Virus record (IMG/VR): IMGVR_UViG_3300033153_009093
Span: 116,375 to 180,374 of that record
Length of the DNA: 64,000 nt
Strand: one strand, 5' to 3'
From: a virus
The position numbers and the translations under genes are program-made. Position 1 is the stretch's first letter, and every line of letters starts with the position of its first letter. Under the pieces are notes generated by a model. That model had not been told where the DNA came from. It did no database searches and saw nothing but the letters and a program-made list of their open reading frames with translations. This document shows positions 30,340 to 40,115 of the stretch, piece by piece.

Positions 30340-30680
30340 TAAGAGAATTAACAACTAGATACGGGTTAACGTATATTGGCGCATATGAAAAATCAGATGA
30401 TAAATATCATTATTATAAAGATGTTATGATGGTTTCTATGAAACCTGTAAAAGTTAATGATGAAAAATATAACATGGTACCTGCGGTAGATGTTATAAAT
30501 ATATTTTCAAATGATAGCGACTTTAAGTTTAAAGTCGGAGATGTAATTTATCAAGGGGAAGTTGAATATGAAAATTTTATCAAATTATATCTTGATACTC
30601 TTCAAATGTATCAAAGTGCGAAAATTAAACATGGTACATTTAAAGAAGATGATACAAATATAAGCATTCAAAAAAAGTAA
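30336..30680 (+). CDS. Unknown 114-residue protein
   Basis: Overlaps its neighbours on both sides (ATGA-type and TAATG), so it is part of the portal-region operon. Beta-rich start (LTTRYGLTYIGAY). No family seen. Confidence 0.6.
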   Translation: MIRELTTRYGLTYIGAYEKSDDKYHYYKDVMMVSMKPVKVNDEKYNMVPAVDVINIFSNDSDFKFKVGDVIYQGEVEYENFIKLYLDTLQMYQSAKIKHGTFKEDDTNISIQKK

Positions 30681-31021
30681 TGGTTTATCAAAATTAGAAA
30701 GAAATAAAATCCGATGATATTATAGAATTAATAACCGTAAATTTTCTTAGATTAATAGGATTAGTTAAGTATAATAAAAAAAACCACATATTACTAATTG
30801 ATCCTTGTATTGTTGATGTAAAAAAAGTAGAAAATATTGAAAATAATACCGTACATTTTATTACAAATATGTTACCGTTTAGATTAACAGGAGATAATAA
30901 TGAGGCATTATTTAATTATAAAAAATTAAGTAGTATATCTATAGTATCATCAGATAAATTTATAAATATGTAGGATATGAATGTAACCGAATTTGCAAAA
31001 CTTTATTTACATTCTAAATAA
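30680..31021 (+). CDS. Unknown 113-residue protein with two TAGs
   Basis: Begins MVYQN[TAG]KEIKS and has a second TAG at FINM[TAG]DMN; ends in TAA. The middle looks beta-rich (ILLIDPCIVDV). Similar in size and position to its upstream neighbours; function unknown. Confidence 0.6.
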
Positions 31022-31040
31022 AAAATAAGGAAATTGAAAA

Positions 31041-31742
31041 ATGTATAATTATTTAAATGAGTTAGCTTTTTACAAAGGCAAATCGGTCATGATCATTGAA
31101 ACTTCTATCGGAGTTTCTTATGGTAAATCCAGTCCATTTTTAAAGTTTAAATTTGCTCCAAGAAATGATTATAAATCGCCCGGTCAATGGAATGATGAAA
31201 ACGTATTTTGGGTAACTTCGTATGTCGATCTGTGTTTGTTTGTAAAAGGAATTAAGGATGTCGCAAGTGGAAATGAGCAAAAATATGAATTGAAAAATCC
31301 TTCAAAAGGTGTAACTGTAAGTATATATTCTTCTAAGAATGATAAGGACGGGACAGAGTATATAAATTTTGCTTTTTATAAAGGTGAAACTAAAATTCAT
31401 GTATCACTTATTAAATCAACTGAGTTTTTTGCTTTGTATACATATTATAAAAACTTACTTGATAATTATAATATAGTTTCGCAAACTGCGTTATTGAAAT
31501 ATGACGTTTGGTACGAATATGTTGGTAAGAAAGCACAAGGAAATGGTTCATATAATAATAACAAAAAAACATCATATACTAACGATAATAATAACAAAAA
31601 TCAGTCATATACTAACGATAATAATAATTATAAACCATCAAAAAATAATTCAACAATGAATACTGCTATGAATTCGATGGAAAATGATATAAAATCTTCT
31701 CAAAATAATTTTGATTTTAGTGATAATGATGTACCCTTTTAA
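31041..31742 (+). CDS. ssb: Single-stranded DNA-binding protein
   Basis: 233 residues: an N-terminal OB-like region, a long Asn/Tyr/Ser/Lys-rich linker from about residue 165, and an acidic tip ending DNDVPF. That tip is the hallmark of bacterial SSB proteins (DDDIPF), which use it to recruit partners. The OB fold itself is diverged. It would coat ssDNA for the UvsX and gp46/47 systems. Good ribosome site AAGGAAATTG upstream. Confidence 0.75.
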   Translation: MYNYLNELAFYKGKSVMIIETSIGVSYGKSSPFLKFKFAPRNDYKSPGQWNDENVFWVTSYVDLCLFVKGIKDVASGNEQKYELKNPSKGVTVSIYSSKNDKDGTEYINFAFYKGETKIHVSLIKSTEFFALYTYYKNLLDNYNIVSQTALLKYDVWYEYVGKKAQGNGSYNNNKKTSYTNDNNNKNQSYTNDNNNYKPSKNNSTMNTAMNSMENDIKSSQNNFDFSDNDVPF

Positions 31743-31802
31743 CAAAAAGTCGGCAGGTATATAATTGATAAATTAATATAATAAATTCTGTTAGGAAATT
31801 GT

Positions 31803-32900
31803 ATGCCAAAAACAAAAAAATTAATAGTTACCCGCCCTACTAAAGGGGGCGGGTTATCGACATATTCGCAATCGTATAATGTCAATAACACTCCAAGTAA
31901 AGAATCTGATAATATAATAAATTCTATAAAAATACAACATGCTATAAATGAAAGATATTTATTAAAAGATTATCTTAGAAGTTTAAAACTTTCCAATTTT
32001 GCAACATTTGATATAAAATTAATAATATCAAAAGTAAAAAACTTAAATGATATAGAAGAGTTATCAAAATTCATTATTGATAATATTGATCATTTAAATT
32101 TAATGGTAATATGTGGAATTTTTAATAATATACCTAATAAATATGAATACTATGAAATAATATTTAGGCATATTATTGATAATTTGAATATCTCAGATGA
32201 TAAATTATATTCTTTGATATATTCTTTGAATGATCATGATATGGTCTTAGGTTTATTACGGAAATCAAATAAATTAAAAACAGAAATATCAAATATTATT
32301 AATCCTTGTAATATTATACGCTTGTATTATAGTAATATAAATCCCGAATGCATATACTCAGCTATTAACAGTTTTAATAATAATGATAATATATTAAAAT
32401 ATTTATCTAATAATATAAAATTATCAACAGTAGAAAATAGAATTCTAGGTAGTTTTATTAAATATAATAATAATACTACAAAAGATACTAACTTATATTT
32501 AACATCTTTTGTAAATATATCACCTTATATAGCTGCCGATATTTATAAAAGAGACATTGATATTGATATAGGATTATATTCTAGTGGAGTATATGAATTA
32601 AGTAATAAGAAAAAGGATATTGATAAATTTTATTATAAAATAAAAGATATAAATGTTAATAACAATTCCAATTTTATAATTAATAATATTGGTTATTATT
32701 TAGATAATAATAATAAATGTTATTTAATAATGTTATTAGAAATAAATAGTTCAAATATGCACAATTTTAATTTCATCGCCTTGCCATCAAAATTTACAGA
32801 TATTAAAATAATTAATAAAATTATGAAAACTAATGGTGTAAAAAATAAAACGCAGATGATAAATTATAATTATAAAAAATATTTAGTGTGCAATAAATGA
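31803..32900 (+). CDS. Unknown 365-residue protein
   Basis: After a Gly-rich basic start (TRPTKGGGLSTYS) the protein is a series of short helices with repeated Asn/Ile stretches. No motif recognised. It overlaps the next gene by 4 bases. Confidence 0.55.
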   Translation: MPKTKKLIVTRPTKGGGLSTYSQSYNVNNTPSKESDNIINSIKIQHAINERYLLKDYLRSLKLSNFATFDIKLIISKVKNLNDIEELSKFIIDNIDHLNLMVICGIFNNIPNKYEYYEIIFRHIIDNLNISDDKLYSLIYSLNDHDMVLGLLRKSNKLKTEISNIINPCNIIRLYYSNINPECIYSAINSFNNNDNILKYLSNNIKLSTVENRILGSFIKYNNNTTKDTNLYLTSFVNISPYIAADIYKRDIDIDIGLYSSGVYELSNKKKDIDKFYYKIKDINVNNNSNFIINNIGYYLDNNNKCYLIMLLEINSSNMHNFNFIALPSKFTDIKIINKIMKTNGVKNKTQMINYNYKKYLVCNK

Positions 32901-33811
32901 ATAATATAATACCTTTTATTATACCAAAAGATATAAATTTTTATTTAAATAAAAATAAATATTATTTAATTATTGATTCTGATTATTTTGGTAAAGTTAT
33001 CCGTTTCGGTGATTTTGTAATGTTGTCAAATTTATTATTTATTATTAAAATAAATTTAATAGAGCAATATGAAAATTTAAATATTGATAATTTTTATTTT
33101 TATTTAAATAATAAAAATAATATTACTTTAAATAATCTTAATAGATTATTTAAATTATTTAAAAATTTATATGACCATAAAGTTAATATAAATAAAACTC
33201 AATATCATATTTATAATTTTAATCAAATATTACCAAAAGGCAATTTATGGTTTTATAAATGTTATTTAGATAATTGTAATTATAAATTATCAAATAAATA
33301 TAAAATGATATTACTTGATATTATCCCAGAAGATATAAATAAGAATACAGTATATATACTTCCTGTTATAAATAAAACTTATAACATTGAGCGAAATTGG
33401 AATATGCCTATGTTAAAGAATATTATAAAAATTATAGATAAGCGGGATAATATAAAGATTATTTCAGTTGATAATTATCAACTGAGCGAAACAAATGAAA
33501 GATTACTAAAACAAGTTAGAAGTGATATAATTTTCTTGAAAAACGTTAATTGGTATGATATAATTAATGGAATATCATTAACATGTAAAGAATTTATTGG
33601 AGGTGATTGCGGTATGATGCATTTTGTTTCGGCTCTATCTGAACCTTATTCGCCTAATAAAATAACATGTTATTATAATACCCGAAATTGTAAAGAAGGA
33701 ATAAAAGTATTTTATAAATATTTAACTAATCATGATAATATATCAAGTGCAGTGGATTTTAAACCATTAGCACTATACAAAACTACTAATATAATTATAA
33801 AGAAATTTTAA
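32897..33811 (+). CDS. GT-B glycosyltransferase, family 9-like
   Basis: 304 residues. The N-terminal VIRFGDFVMLSN resembles the GDxxxxTP loop, and the C-terminal CKEFIGGDCGMMHFVSAL matches the donor-binding GxDxGxxH segment of heptosyltransferases. A second GT9-like gene is at 16477..17712, and a GmhA-like isomerase follows at 34226, which suggests a heptose-based modification. Confidence 0.65.
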   Translation: MNNIIPFIIPKDINFYLNKNKYYLIIDSDYFGKVIRFGDFVMLSNLLFIIKINLIEQYENLNIDNFYFYLNNKNNITLNNLNRLFKLFKNLYDHKVNINKTQYHIYNFNQILPKGNLWFYKCYLDNCNYKLSNKYKMILLDIIPEDINKNTVYILPVINKTYNIERNWNMPMLKNIIKIIDKRDNIKIISVDNYQLSETNERLLKQVRSDIIFLKNVNWYDIINGISLTCKEFIGGDCGMMHFVSALSEPYSPNKITCYYNTRNCKEGIKVFYKYLTNHDNISSAVDFKPLALYKTTNIIIKKF

Positions 33812-34159
33812 ATGAAAAAGAAAAAAATCATAAGTCCTTTAGAAGAAAGTATAATTAAATATTTAAAACAAAATAGAAAATTTAGTAGAACGGTCAAAAT
33901 AGAAAATCAAGAAAATTATTATAATTTTATTTTGAATAAATTAGACAATTTATCAAATATTAATTATATTATTTTTCAAGATAGAATATATGAAAAAAGG
34001 CTGGAACGATTTTTATATACTGAAGACACTTATGTTTTTATCATAAATGATAATGAGTTATTGAATAAATTAAAAGAAGTGAATTTTAATATATATAGTT
34101 ATACCAATATATTATGTATTGAAAATGACGAAGTTATATATTTAATGAACAGGAGTTAA
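33812..34159 (+). CDS. Unknown 115-residue protein
   Basis: Directly follows the glycosyltransferase. Basic N-terminus, then alternating strands (YIIFQDRIYEK, YVFIINDNE). No family seen. Confidence 0.55.
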   Translation: MKKKKIISPLEESIIKYLKQNRKFSRTVKIENQENYYNFILNKLDNLSNINYIIFQDRIYEKRLERFLYTEDTYVFIINDNELLNKLKEVNFNIYSYTNILCIENDEVIYLMNRS

Positions 34160-34225
34160 ATATAGAAAATATTAACAAAACTAATTAAATAAAATATTAA
34201 ATATTTATTGGAGTATAAAATAACT

Positions 34226-34723
34226 ATGTACAATATAGCACAATTTGAAAAAGTTTTAGATTCATTATTAAGCGGTGATATAATACTTTGCGGAGGAAAT
34301 GGCGGATCAATTTGTGATTCGATGCACTTTGTAGCCGAGCTAACGGGAAGGTTTGATGGTAATACCAAAGAATATCCTGCTATTGCACTGGGTAGTAATC
34401 AAGCTGAAATAACGGCTTTTGGGAATGATTATGGATATGAAAATATATTTATTCCATATATTAATGCATTTAAAAAAATTAATCCGTCATATTTATTTAT
34501 TTCAACTTCAGGTACTTCAAAAAATATATTAACGGCAATAAAATATATTAAAGATACATATAGTAATTATCACATTTCGTTATTAACAGGAGATGTTAAT
34601 ATTTCCGATACTGTTTATGATAATGTAAATTCCATACAAGTAAAATCAAAAAATACACAAATTATTCAAGAAAATCATATTGCAATTTTACATAAATTAG
34701 CTAAAAAAATAAAAGAGATATAA
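34226..34723 (+). CDS. gmhA: Phosphoheptose isomerase (GmhA-like SIS domain)
   Basis: 165 residues from ATG 34226 (GGAG upstream; a TTG at 34208 is the alternative). SIS-domain motifs: ILCGGNGGSICDSMHF, GRF, AITAFGNDYGYE and FISTSGTSKN. These match sedoheptulose-7-phosphate isomerase, the first step of ADP-heptose synthesis. With the HldE-like kinase and two GT9 enzymes it suggests a phage-encoded heptose route. Confidence 0.85.
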   Translation: MYNIAQFEKVLDSLLSGDIILCGGNGGSICDSMHFVAELTGRFDGNTKEYPAIALGSNQAEITAFGNDYGYENIFIPYINAFKKINPSYLFISTSGTSKNILTAIKYIKDTYSNYHISLLTGDVNISDTVYDNVNSIQVKSKNTQIIQENHIAILHKLAKKIKEI

Positions 34724-34726
34724 AGA

Positions 34727-35119
34727 ATGTTTAATAAGGCGGCATATAAACATTCTGATCCTGTAAAATATAAAGTGGTCGATTATTTAAATAAAAAGGG
34801 AACGTATACTATTTGTATCGAAGATAAATCGACTGAAGATATTAAAGCTTTGGTTCCTTTTAATATTGAAGTGGAACATAGGACAGTGTGGAAAGGGGAA
34901 CGATTTCCATATCAATCAATCAGTGTCCCTTATAGAAAGTATAGACATAAAAAGAAAAATACCTTTTTTTATGTAGTAAATAATGAAATGACTTATGCTT
35001 ATATTATTAATAGTATTTTATTATCGCAAGATTATTTAGTTATAAAAAATACTACTCGTGTTAAAAAAGAAAAGTTTTTTCATATACCTATAAATAAATG
35101 TAAAAAGATAAAATTATAA
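34727..35119 (+). CDS. Unknown 130-residue basic protein
   Basis: Three bases after gmhA. Lys-rich with a tail of KKIKL; beta-strand-like runs (YTICIEDKS, FFYVVNNEM). Not recognised. Confidence 0.55.
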   Translation: MFNKAAYKHSDPVKYKVVDYLNKKGTYTICIEDKSTEDIKALVPFNIEVEHRTVWKGERFPYQSISVPYRKYRHKKKNTFFYVVNNEMTYAYIINSILLSQDYLVIKNTTRVKKEKFFHIPINKCKKIKL

Positions 35120-35132
35120 AAAGGTTAATGGT

Positions 35133-35501
35133 ATGATGTAGTATTTTTATGATATAAGTAATGAAAGACATCAGGATATATTGGAGTATTCAATACAAAA
35201 TTTTGATAATGATAATAAAATACATTTACAAAATACATTAACTGAAAATGAATTTGTAAATAATTATAAAAATATTGGAATAGATGTTTTAGTATTAAAT
35301 TATAATAAAAAATTCCTTACAAGAATAAGAAATGAAAGTATAAATTTAATAATTATTTGTAATGAGTATTTAGAAATAGAAAGATGTATTGATATTTTTG
35401 AAAAATCAAAACCAGCTAATTATCAAATTATATTAACACCTAAAATGACTTCAACGGAAGTCATTATGAACTTAACAAATATACTTAACAATGAAAATTA
35501 A
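35133..35501 (+). CDS. Unknown 122-residue protein with a TAG at codon 3
   Basis: Starts MM[TAG]YFYDISNERH; the alternative is a start at a later codon. Reads to TAA at 35499-35501. Middle part resembles a Rossmann-like alternation (VLVLNYNKKF, NLIIICNEYLE). Function unknown. Confidence 0.5.
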
Positions 35502-35503
35502 TT

Positions 35504-35725
35504 ATGCCTATATATGAATATGAATGTCCAGAGTGTAATACAGTCTGTGAAAAATTATTAACAATTTCTAATACTACTAACCCGAAAATGTTACACTGTG
35601 ATACTTGTAAAAAAGACCAACTTATGAATAAGTGTATATCGCTATCAACATTTAAGTTAGTTGGTAGAGGGTGGGGTAAAGATGGTTACGTAGATACTTA
35701 TGAACAAACAAAGGATTTAATATAA
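35504..35725 (+). CDS. FmdB-type zinc-ribbon regulatory-like protein
   Basis: 73 residues: MPIYEYECPECN...CDTCKK, the CxxC...CxxC plan of the small FmdB/CXXC family. Overlaps the ThyX start by 1 base. Role in phages unknown. Confidence 0.75.
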   Translation: MPIYEYECPECNTVCEKLLTISNTTNPKMLHCDTCKKDQLMNKCISLSTFKLVGRGWGKDGYVDTYEQTKDLI

Positions 35726-36729
35726 TGTCAGTAGAAATAATAACGCCAATAGTGAACGTTGTAGATTTTGATAAAATAATAAGCGAAAAAACTACTGAAA
35801 CGCCCTCGGCTTATGTAATGGAATATGTTTGTAGAGTTTGTTATAATTCATATGATAAAATTAAAGCAGATTCTTATATTAAATTATTATCTGATGCCGC
35901 TAAACGAGGGCATAGGTCTATATTTGATTTTTCAAATGTACAATTTGTTTTTCATATAAATGATCATCAAACATTTATAAGTTTAGATCATTTTTTTGAA
36001 AGTGAAAAATATTTAAATCATGAAGCATATACACTTAATAGTAACAGTAATGCTATAATGGTAACAGGTTCAATAAGATCATTTATTGAACTATTAGAAA
36101 GATATACTTATTTAAGTTTTGAATATACCTTTGTTTTTTCACAGATATTTTCCGCACTATATGATAATTACGAATATATTATAACTAATTGGCCTTCATG
36201 TCCAGAGCTTCTAAATTTTTATAACAAAATTGTAGGCGAGTGTGATTATAATGAAAGAATACTTTTTACTGATATTATAGATAAAGTAAATGTAAAGCAA
36301 GACAAAATCCACCGAAAAATTTTAGTCGAATTAACAACTGATAGAGGATTACATAATGAACTGGTTAGACATAGACCTGCTGAACATATGGCAGAGTCAC
36401 AAAGGTATGTTCGATATGGTACAGATAAAAATCCGCTAAAAATTTGCATTGATTCTAAACGGTTTTCAGATGAAGATTATGTTACGATATTAAAAGAATC
36501 TAGTGAGGTTTGTTATGGTGCTTATAAAAAGCTTTTAGACGGCAAATACGCCCCGCAAGTTGCAAGGGCGACCTTGCCTATGGGCACCGCTTTAAAGTCG
36601 TTTATATATTGCAATATGGAAGAATGGGAGCATGTCGTGAGACTTCGCTATGCGAAAGATGCTTTACCCATGGCACAGGAAGTTACTGGAGAAATATTTA
36701 AACAAATGGTAAATAAAAAATTATTTTGA
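35725..36729 (+). CDS. thyX: Flavin-dependent thymidylate synthase ThyX
   Basis: 334 residues with the ThyX signature RHRPAEHMAESQRYVRY (RHRxxSx..SxRY) and YAPQVARATLPMGT. It methylates dUMP to dTMP using FAD and folate. Longer than typical ThyX (about 220-250), with an N-terminal part seen in phage versions. Forms the dTMP route with the dUTPase. Confidence 0.92.
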   Translation: MSVEIITPIVNVVDFDKIISEKTTETPSAYVMEYVCRVCYNSYDKIKADSYIKLLSDAAKRGHRSIFDFSNVQFVFHINDHQTFISLDHFFESEKYLNHEAYTLNSNSNAIMVTGSIRSFIELLERYTYLSFEYTFVFSQIFSALYDNYEYIITNWPSCPELLNFYNKIVGECDYNERILFTDIIDKVNVKQDKIHRKILVELTTDRGLHNELVRHRPAEHMAESQRYVRYGTDKNPLKICIDSKRFSDEDYVTILKESSEVCYGAYKKLLDGKYAPQVARATLPMGTALKSFIYCNMEEWEHVVRLRYAKDALPMAQEVTGEIFKQMVNKKLF

Positions 36730-36730
36730 T

Positions 36731-37009
36731 ATGATTTTTAAATTTAAAGAAGATCAACAATATAGCAATGAAATTAATATTGATTTTGATGACATATCAT
36801 CAAAATCAATATATTGTTTATATTATAAACAATACAATGTTGCAGTAAATTGTATTCTGATTGAAAAATTAGATAGCATGATAGCATACGGTGATAATGA
36901 AAAAGAAGTAATTGATTATAGAAATGAACTGGTAGAAAATAAAAAATATATACCAGTTCATTTATATATTAAAAATATTCCAAATATTGTAAGTTATAAA
37001 TGTCAATAA
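36731..37009 (+). CDS. Unknown 92-residue protein
   Basis: Two bases after thyX; its end overlaps the gp46-like start by 10 bases. Acidic; no known motif. Confidence 0.55.
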   Translation: MIFKFKEDQQYSNEINIDFDDISSKSIYCLYYKQYNVAVNCILIEKLDSMIAYGDNEKEVIDYRNELVENKKYIPVHLYIKNIPNIVSYKCQ

Positions 37010-38709
37010 AATCAATAAAAATAGATAAAATAAAATTATCAAATTTTATGACCTTTAATAATTATCAAATTGATAATTTATCAAAATATAAAATAATTTT
37101 TATATGCGGTCATAATGCACAAGGTAAATCGACAATTACAAGCGAAGCCCCTTATTTTACGTTCTTTAATAAACCATTAAGATATAGCAAAATAGAAGAA
37201 TTATTAGCATGGGGTTATGATCATAATTCTAAAGATAAAGCCTTTGCAGAATTATCTTTAAATATTATAGATGATAATAATAATTCTTCAGATTTAATAA
37301 TTAAAAGAAATATTATTGGTAGTCGTTATAAGTTCGATGTAAGTAATAATGATAATCATTTATATGATGATTTATATTCCGCTAAAAATATTACATCCTT
37401 TAATAATTCGTTAAAAGATTTATTAGATATTAATGAATCTATATTTTCTATACTATATTTAAAAAGTCCCTTCAGTCAAGTTATCTTTGATAGTAATAGC
37501 GAACTACTATCAAAGATAACTAAATCGGAATATATAAATGAATTACGAAATGATTTTAGAAAAACGTGCAATGAATTAAAAATAAATATTGACAATTTAA
37601 AAGGGACTATTGAAAAGCAAAATCAACTTACATCTTCAATAAAAAAACAACTAAATAAAATTCTTGATAACTCGGAATATCAAGAAAATAAATCAGATAT
37701 AAAAAGAATAGTTTCTAGTATTGAAAAAATAGAAAATGAATTAAATCTTTTAACAGAAAAAACTAAGAAAAATAAATTAGAACATAATAAATATTCTAAT
37801 AAAAAGAATGAATTAAAAGATTTAATAAATAAAATAAATTTGTTCATTAGACAATTGGAAGAGGAAAGAAAAAAAATGCTAGACCTTATAAACAAAGGTC
37901 AGTGCTATACATGCAAGCAACCAATAGAACAAAATTTATACAATAATCAAATAGATATTATTGAAAAGAAGATAAAAGAATACAGAGATTATTTATTAAA
38001 AAATTCATCTAGTATGAAGTCTATTAGTGATATCGTTAATAGAATTTCTAATAATGTTAATACATTTCAAAACGATAAAGATTCTCTTTATCAAAATATA
38101 AGAAAATTATCTAATTTAAAAGCTTCATTAAATCAATCAATTATTAATCATGATCAAAATAAAAAAAATAATCACGATATTTTAAAGAAAATACGAGAGA
38201 CTATTATTAATTTGAATGATGAGTTATCAATAATAAGTGCTGATTATAAAATAATCAGCGGCATTTCAAAATTATTACTGGCAAAAAATTCTGAATATAT
38301 TAATGAATTTTATAATAAAAAAATTTATAATTTTAATTTGGTTTTTAAATCTATATTAACTAAGTTGACAAATAATAAATTTAATGACGTTAAGATATTA
38401 TTGAATAATAAACCTATTTTAAATGACGGCATACAATATAAAGCATTATCAACGAGCGAGAGAAAATTTATAGATATATCATTTGTTATTGCATACATTG
38501 TATATTTATCAACAAATTTAAAATTTAAAACATTTATTTTGGATGAATTTTTTGATAATTATGATAAGAAAAATATTATTCATATTTATAATACAATGTA
38601 TGAAATTGCAAAAGAGTATGATTTACAACTACTCATAACAACAAATAAATCGGATTATTTATTTAATGAAATTGAAAAACGAGAAGATATAAAAATTATT
38701 ACTTTATAA
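37000..38709 (+). CDS. Recombination nuclease ATPase gp46/SbcC-like (Rad50 family)
   Basis: 569 residues. Walker A GHNAQGKST is at 37-45, a zinc-hook CYTCKQ lies midway between long coiled coils, and the signature LSTSERKF plus Walker B FILDEFFDN are near the end. It pairs with the gp47-like nuclease (2462..3565) for DNA end resection. No TAG. Confidence 0.9.
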   Translation: MSIKSIKIDKIKLSNFMTFNNYQIDNLSKYKIIFICGHNAQGKSTITSEAPYFTFFNKPLRYSKIEELLAWGYDHNSKDKAFAELSLNIIDDNNNSSDLIIKRNIIGSRYKFDVSNNDNHLYDDLYSAKNITSFNNSLKDLLDINESIFSILYLKSPFSQVIFDSNSELLSKITKSEYINELRNDFRKTCNELKINIDNLKGTIEKQNQLTSSIKKQLNKILDNSEYQENKSDIKRIVSSIEKIENELNLLTEKTKKNKLEHNKYSNKKNELKDLINKINLFIRQLEEERKKMLDLINKGQCYTCKQPIEQNLYNNQIDIIEKKIKEYRDYLLKNSSSMKSISDIVNRISNNVNTFQNDKDSLYQNIRKLSNLKASLNQSIINHDQNKKNNHDILKKIRETIINLNDELSIISADYKIISGISKLLLAKNSEYINEFYNKKIYNFNLVFKSILTKLTNNKFNDVKILLNNKPILNDGIQYKALSTSERKFIDISFVIAYIVYLSTNLKFKTFILDEFFDNYDKKNIIHIYNTMYEIAKEYDLQLLITTNKSDYLFNEIEKREDIKIITL

Positions 38710-38750
38710 TAAAAAATTAATATAATAGCAGGATTGTTGGAATATCTAAC

Positions 38751-38779
38751 TTGACATCATATAGTAAATATGATAAGGT
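38751..38779 (+). promoter_or_regulatory. Sigma-70-like promoter before the accessory segment
   Basis: TTGACA at 38751-38756, 17-base spacer with TG one base before TAAGGT at 38774-38779 (extended -10). The -10 hexamer is imperfect. It fits the start of the operon at 38827. Confidence 0.45.
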
Positions 38780-38826
38780 ATAAAAAAACTTATATAAACT
38801 TTTAAATTAAACTTAATGAATTATAT

Positions 38827-39096
38827 ATGAAGAAAAAAACTTTTAGTAAAAAAATTATTTATTTAAATATTTTTATTATTATTGTATATATTTGCGAATA
38901 TATGGCACCTGAAAGTATTATGAATTATATAAATAACCCATATACAAATGAAAGGTTATTGTTATTATTTAATAATAGTGAAAATTTTTCACTTAAACCA
39001 TTATTGAATATAGAATTTGATACATTGTATGGTTTTGTATTTTTATGCGTTGATGTTATAATAGTGAGTATTTATAAATATAGAATTGAAAAATAA
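38827..39096 (+). CDS. Small membrane protein
   Basis: 89 residues with two hydrophobic segments (about 10-24 and 70-83) and basic ends. Eleven bases before the pseudopilin gene; it may act with it at the membrane. Function unknown. Confidence 0.6.
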   Translation: MKKKTFSKKIIYLNIFIIIVYICEYMAPESIMNYINNPYTNERLLLLFNNSENFSLKPLLNIEFDTLYGFVFLCVDVIIVSIYKYRIEK

Positions 39097-39106
39097 TTAA
39101 AATACT

Positions 39107-39667
39107 ATGAAAAATAATAAAGGAATTTCATTAATAGAAATATTAATAGTTTTAGCTATTTTAGGAATCTTCTCAGCGATATCATATCCTCATTTTAATA
39201 AGAAACGGTATATTATTAAATCAGATGCAATGAATTTATGGACTATATGCAGTAGAGCAAAGAGCGAAGCTGTAAAACGAAATAGAATTTTATACGTAGG
39301 CATTGATGGAAAGGATGTCGATTTTTATACAGATAATCAACTAGTTAATTCGTATTATTTAAATTATTTTAATATTCATACGGATAGCGTAACAGGGGGA
39401 GAATTAGGAGGAAAAGAAGTTCCTAAAATAATACCCGATGAAGTTATACAACAATGCGGAGGGATTCTTCCGGGTTGTCAATCTATTGAAGATTGGTATA
39501 AGTCATTTGAAGGCAAATATTATGAATATATTTTTTCATTTAATCAAATGGGAATAACTAATGCAGAAATATTATTAAAATTAGAAGTCGATAATGAGTT
39601 ATTAGATACTTTAAATATTAACTTTATAGGAACAATTAAAACGGTATTATATACTAATGAAATCTAA
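39107..39667 (+). CDS. Type IV pilin / GspH-like pseudopilin
   Basis: 186 residues with a classic prepilin leader: MKNNKG / ISLIEILIVLAILGIF, with Gly before the cleavage site and Glu at mature position 5. The first helix would anchor it in the inner membrane after processing by host PilD. The globular part is Cys-poor except for a short CGGILPGC pair. Pilins are rare in phages. It could enter or jam host pili or type II secretion; acquired from the host is likely. Confidence 0.85.
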   Translation: MKNNKGISLIEILIVLAILGIFSAISYPHFNKKRYIIKSDAMNLWTICSRAKSEAVKRNRILYVGIDGKDVDFYTDNQLVNSYYLNYFNIHTDSVTGGELGGKEVPKIIPDEVIQQCGGILPGCQSIEDWYKSFEGKYYEYIFSFNQMGITNAEILLKLEVDNELLDTLNINFIGTIKTVLYTNEI

Positions 39668-40115
39668 AAAAGAAATGTCACCTTGCCCTCTTTGCGGATG
39701 TGTTAAATTTGAAATGTTGGATGATAATGATAATGACAATAATCAAGTGGCAGCTATTTATTGCACTAAATGCCCTTATGGGGTAGAAGATAGCAGTAAA
39801 ACCTTATCAAAATTAATAGATATTCATAATCATAGACTAACGATTTGTCCAGTTTGCGAAGGTGATTCAATAACCGCTGATATAGCTAAACGAATGGGTC
39901 ACAGACCCGATATAGCATTTTTAAAAATACTTAAATTAGAAAATCGTTTAATTGAATTAGGGGAATTGAATAATTCTCCTTGTTTTATCTGCGGGTATAA
40001 AGGTGAAAATTATTTTAATCCTTTATTTCATAACTGCATGTCTCGAAGAAAAGATAGTAATTATATGAAAAATGACTCTTTAACCTGCGATGATGTATAT
40101 GAAATGTATGAATAA
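39657..40115 (+). CDS. Multi-zinc-ribbon protein, Lar (restriction alleviation)-like
   Basis: 152 residues with three CxxC-type groups: CPLCGC...CTKC, CPVCEG and CFICGY. The opening resembles the Lar-type zinc ribbon (CPFCG). Lar proteins reduce restriction of unmodified DNA; whether this one does is inference. Overlaps both neighbours. Confidence 0.5.
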   Translation: MKSKKEMSPCPLCGCVKFEMLDDNDNDNNQVAAIYCTKCPYGVEDSSKTLSKLIDIHNHRLTICPVCEGDSITADIAKRMGHRPDIAFLKILKLENRLIELGELNNSPCFICGYKGENYFNPLFHNCMSRRKDSNYMKNDSLTCDDVYEMYE

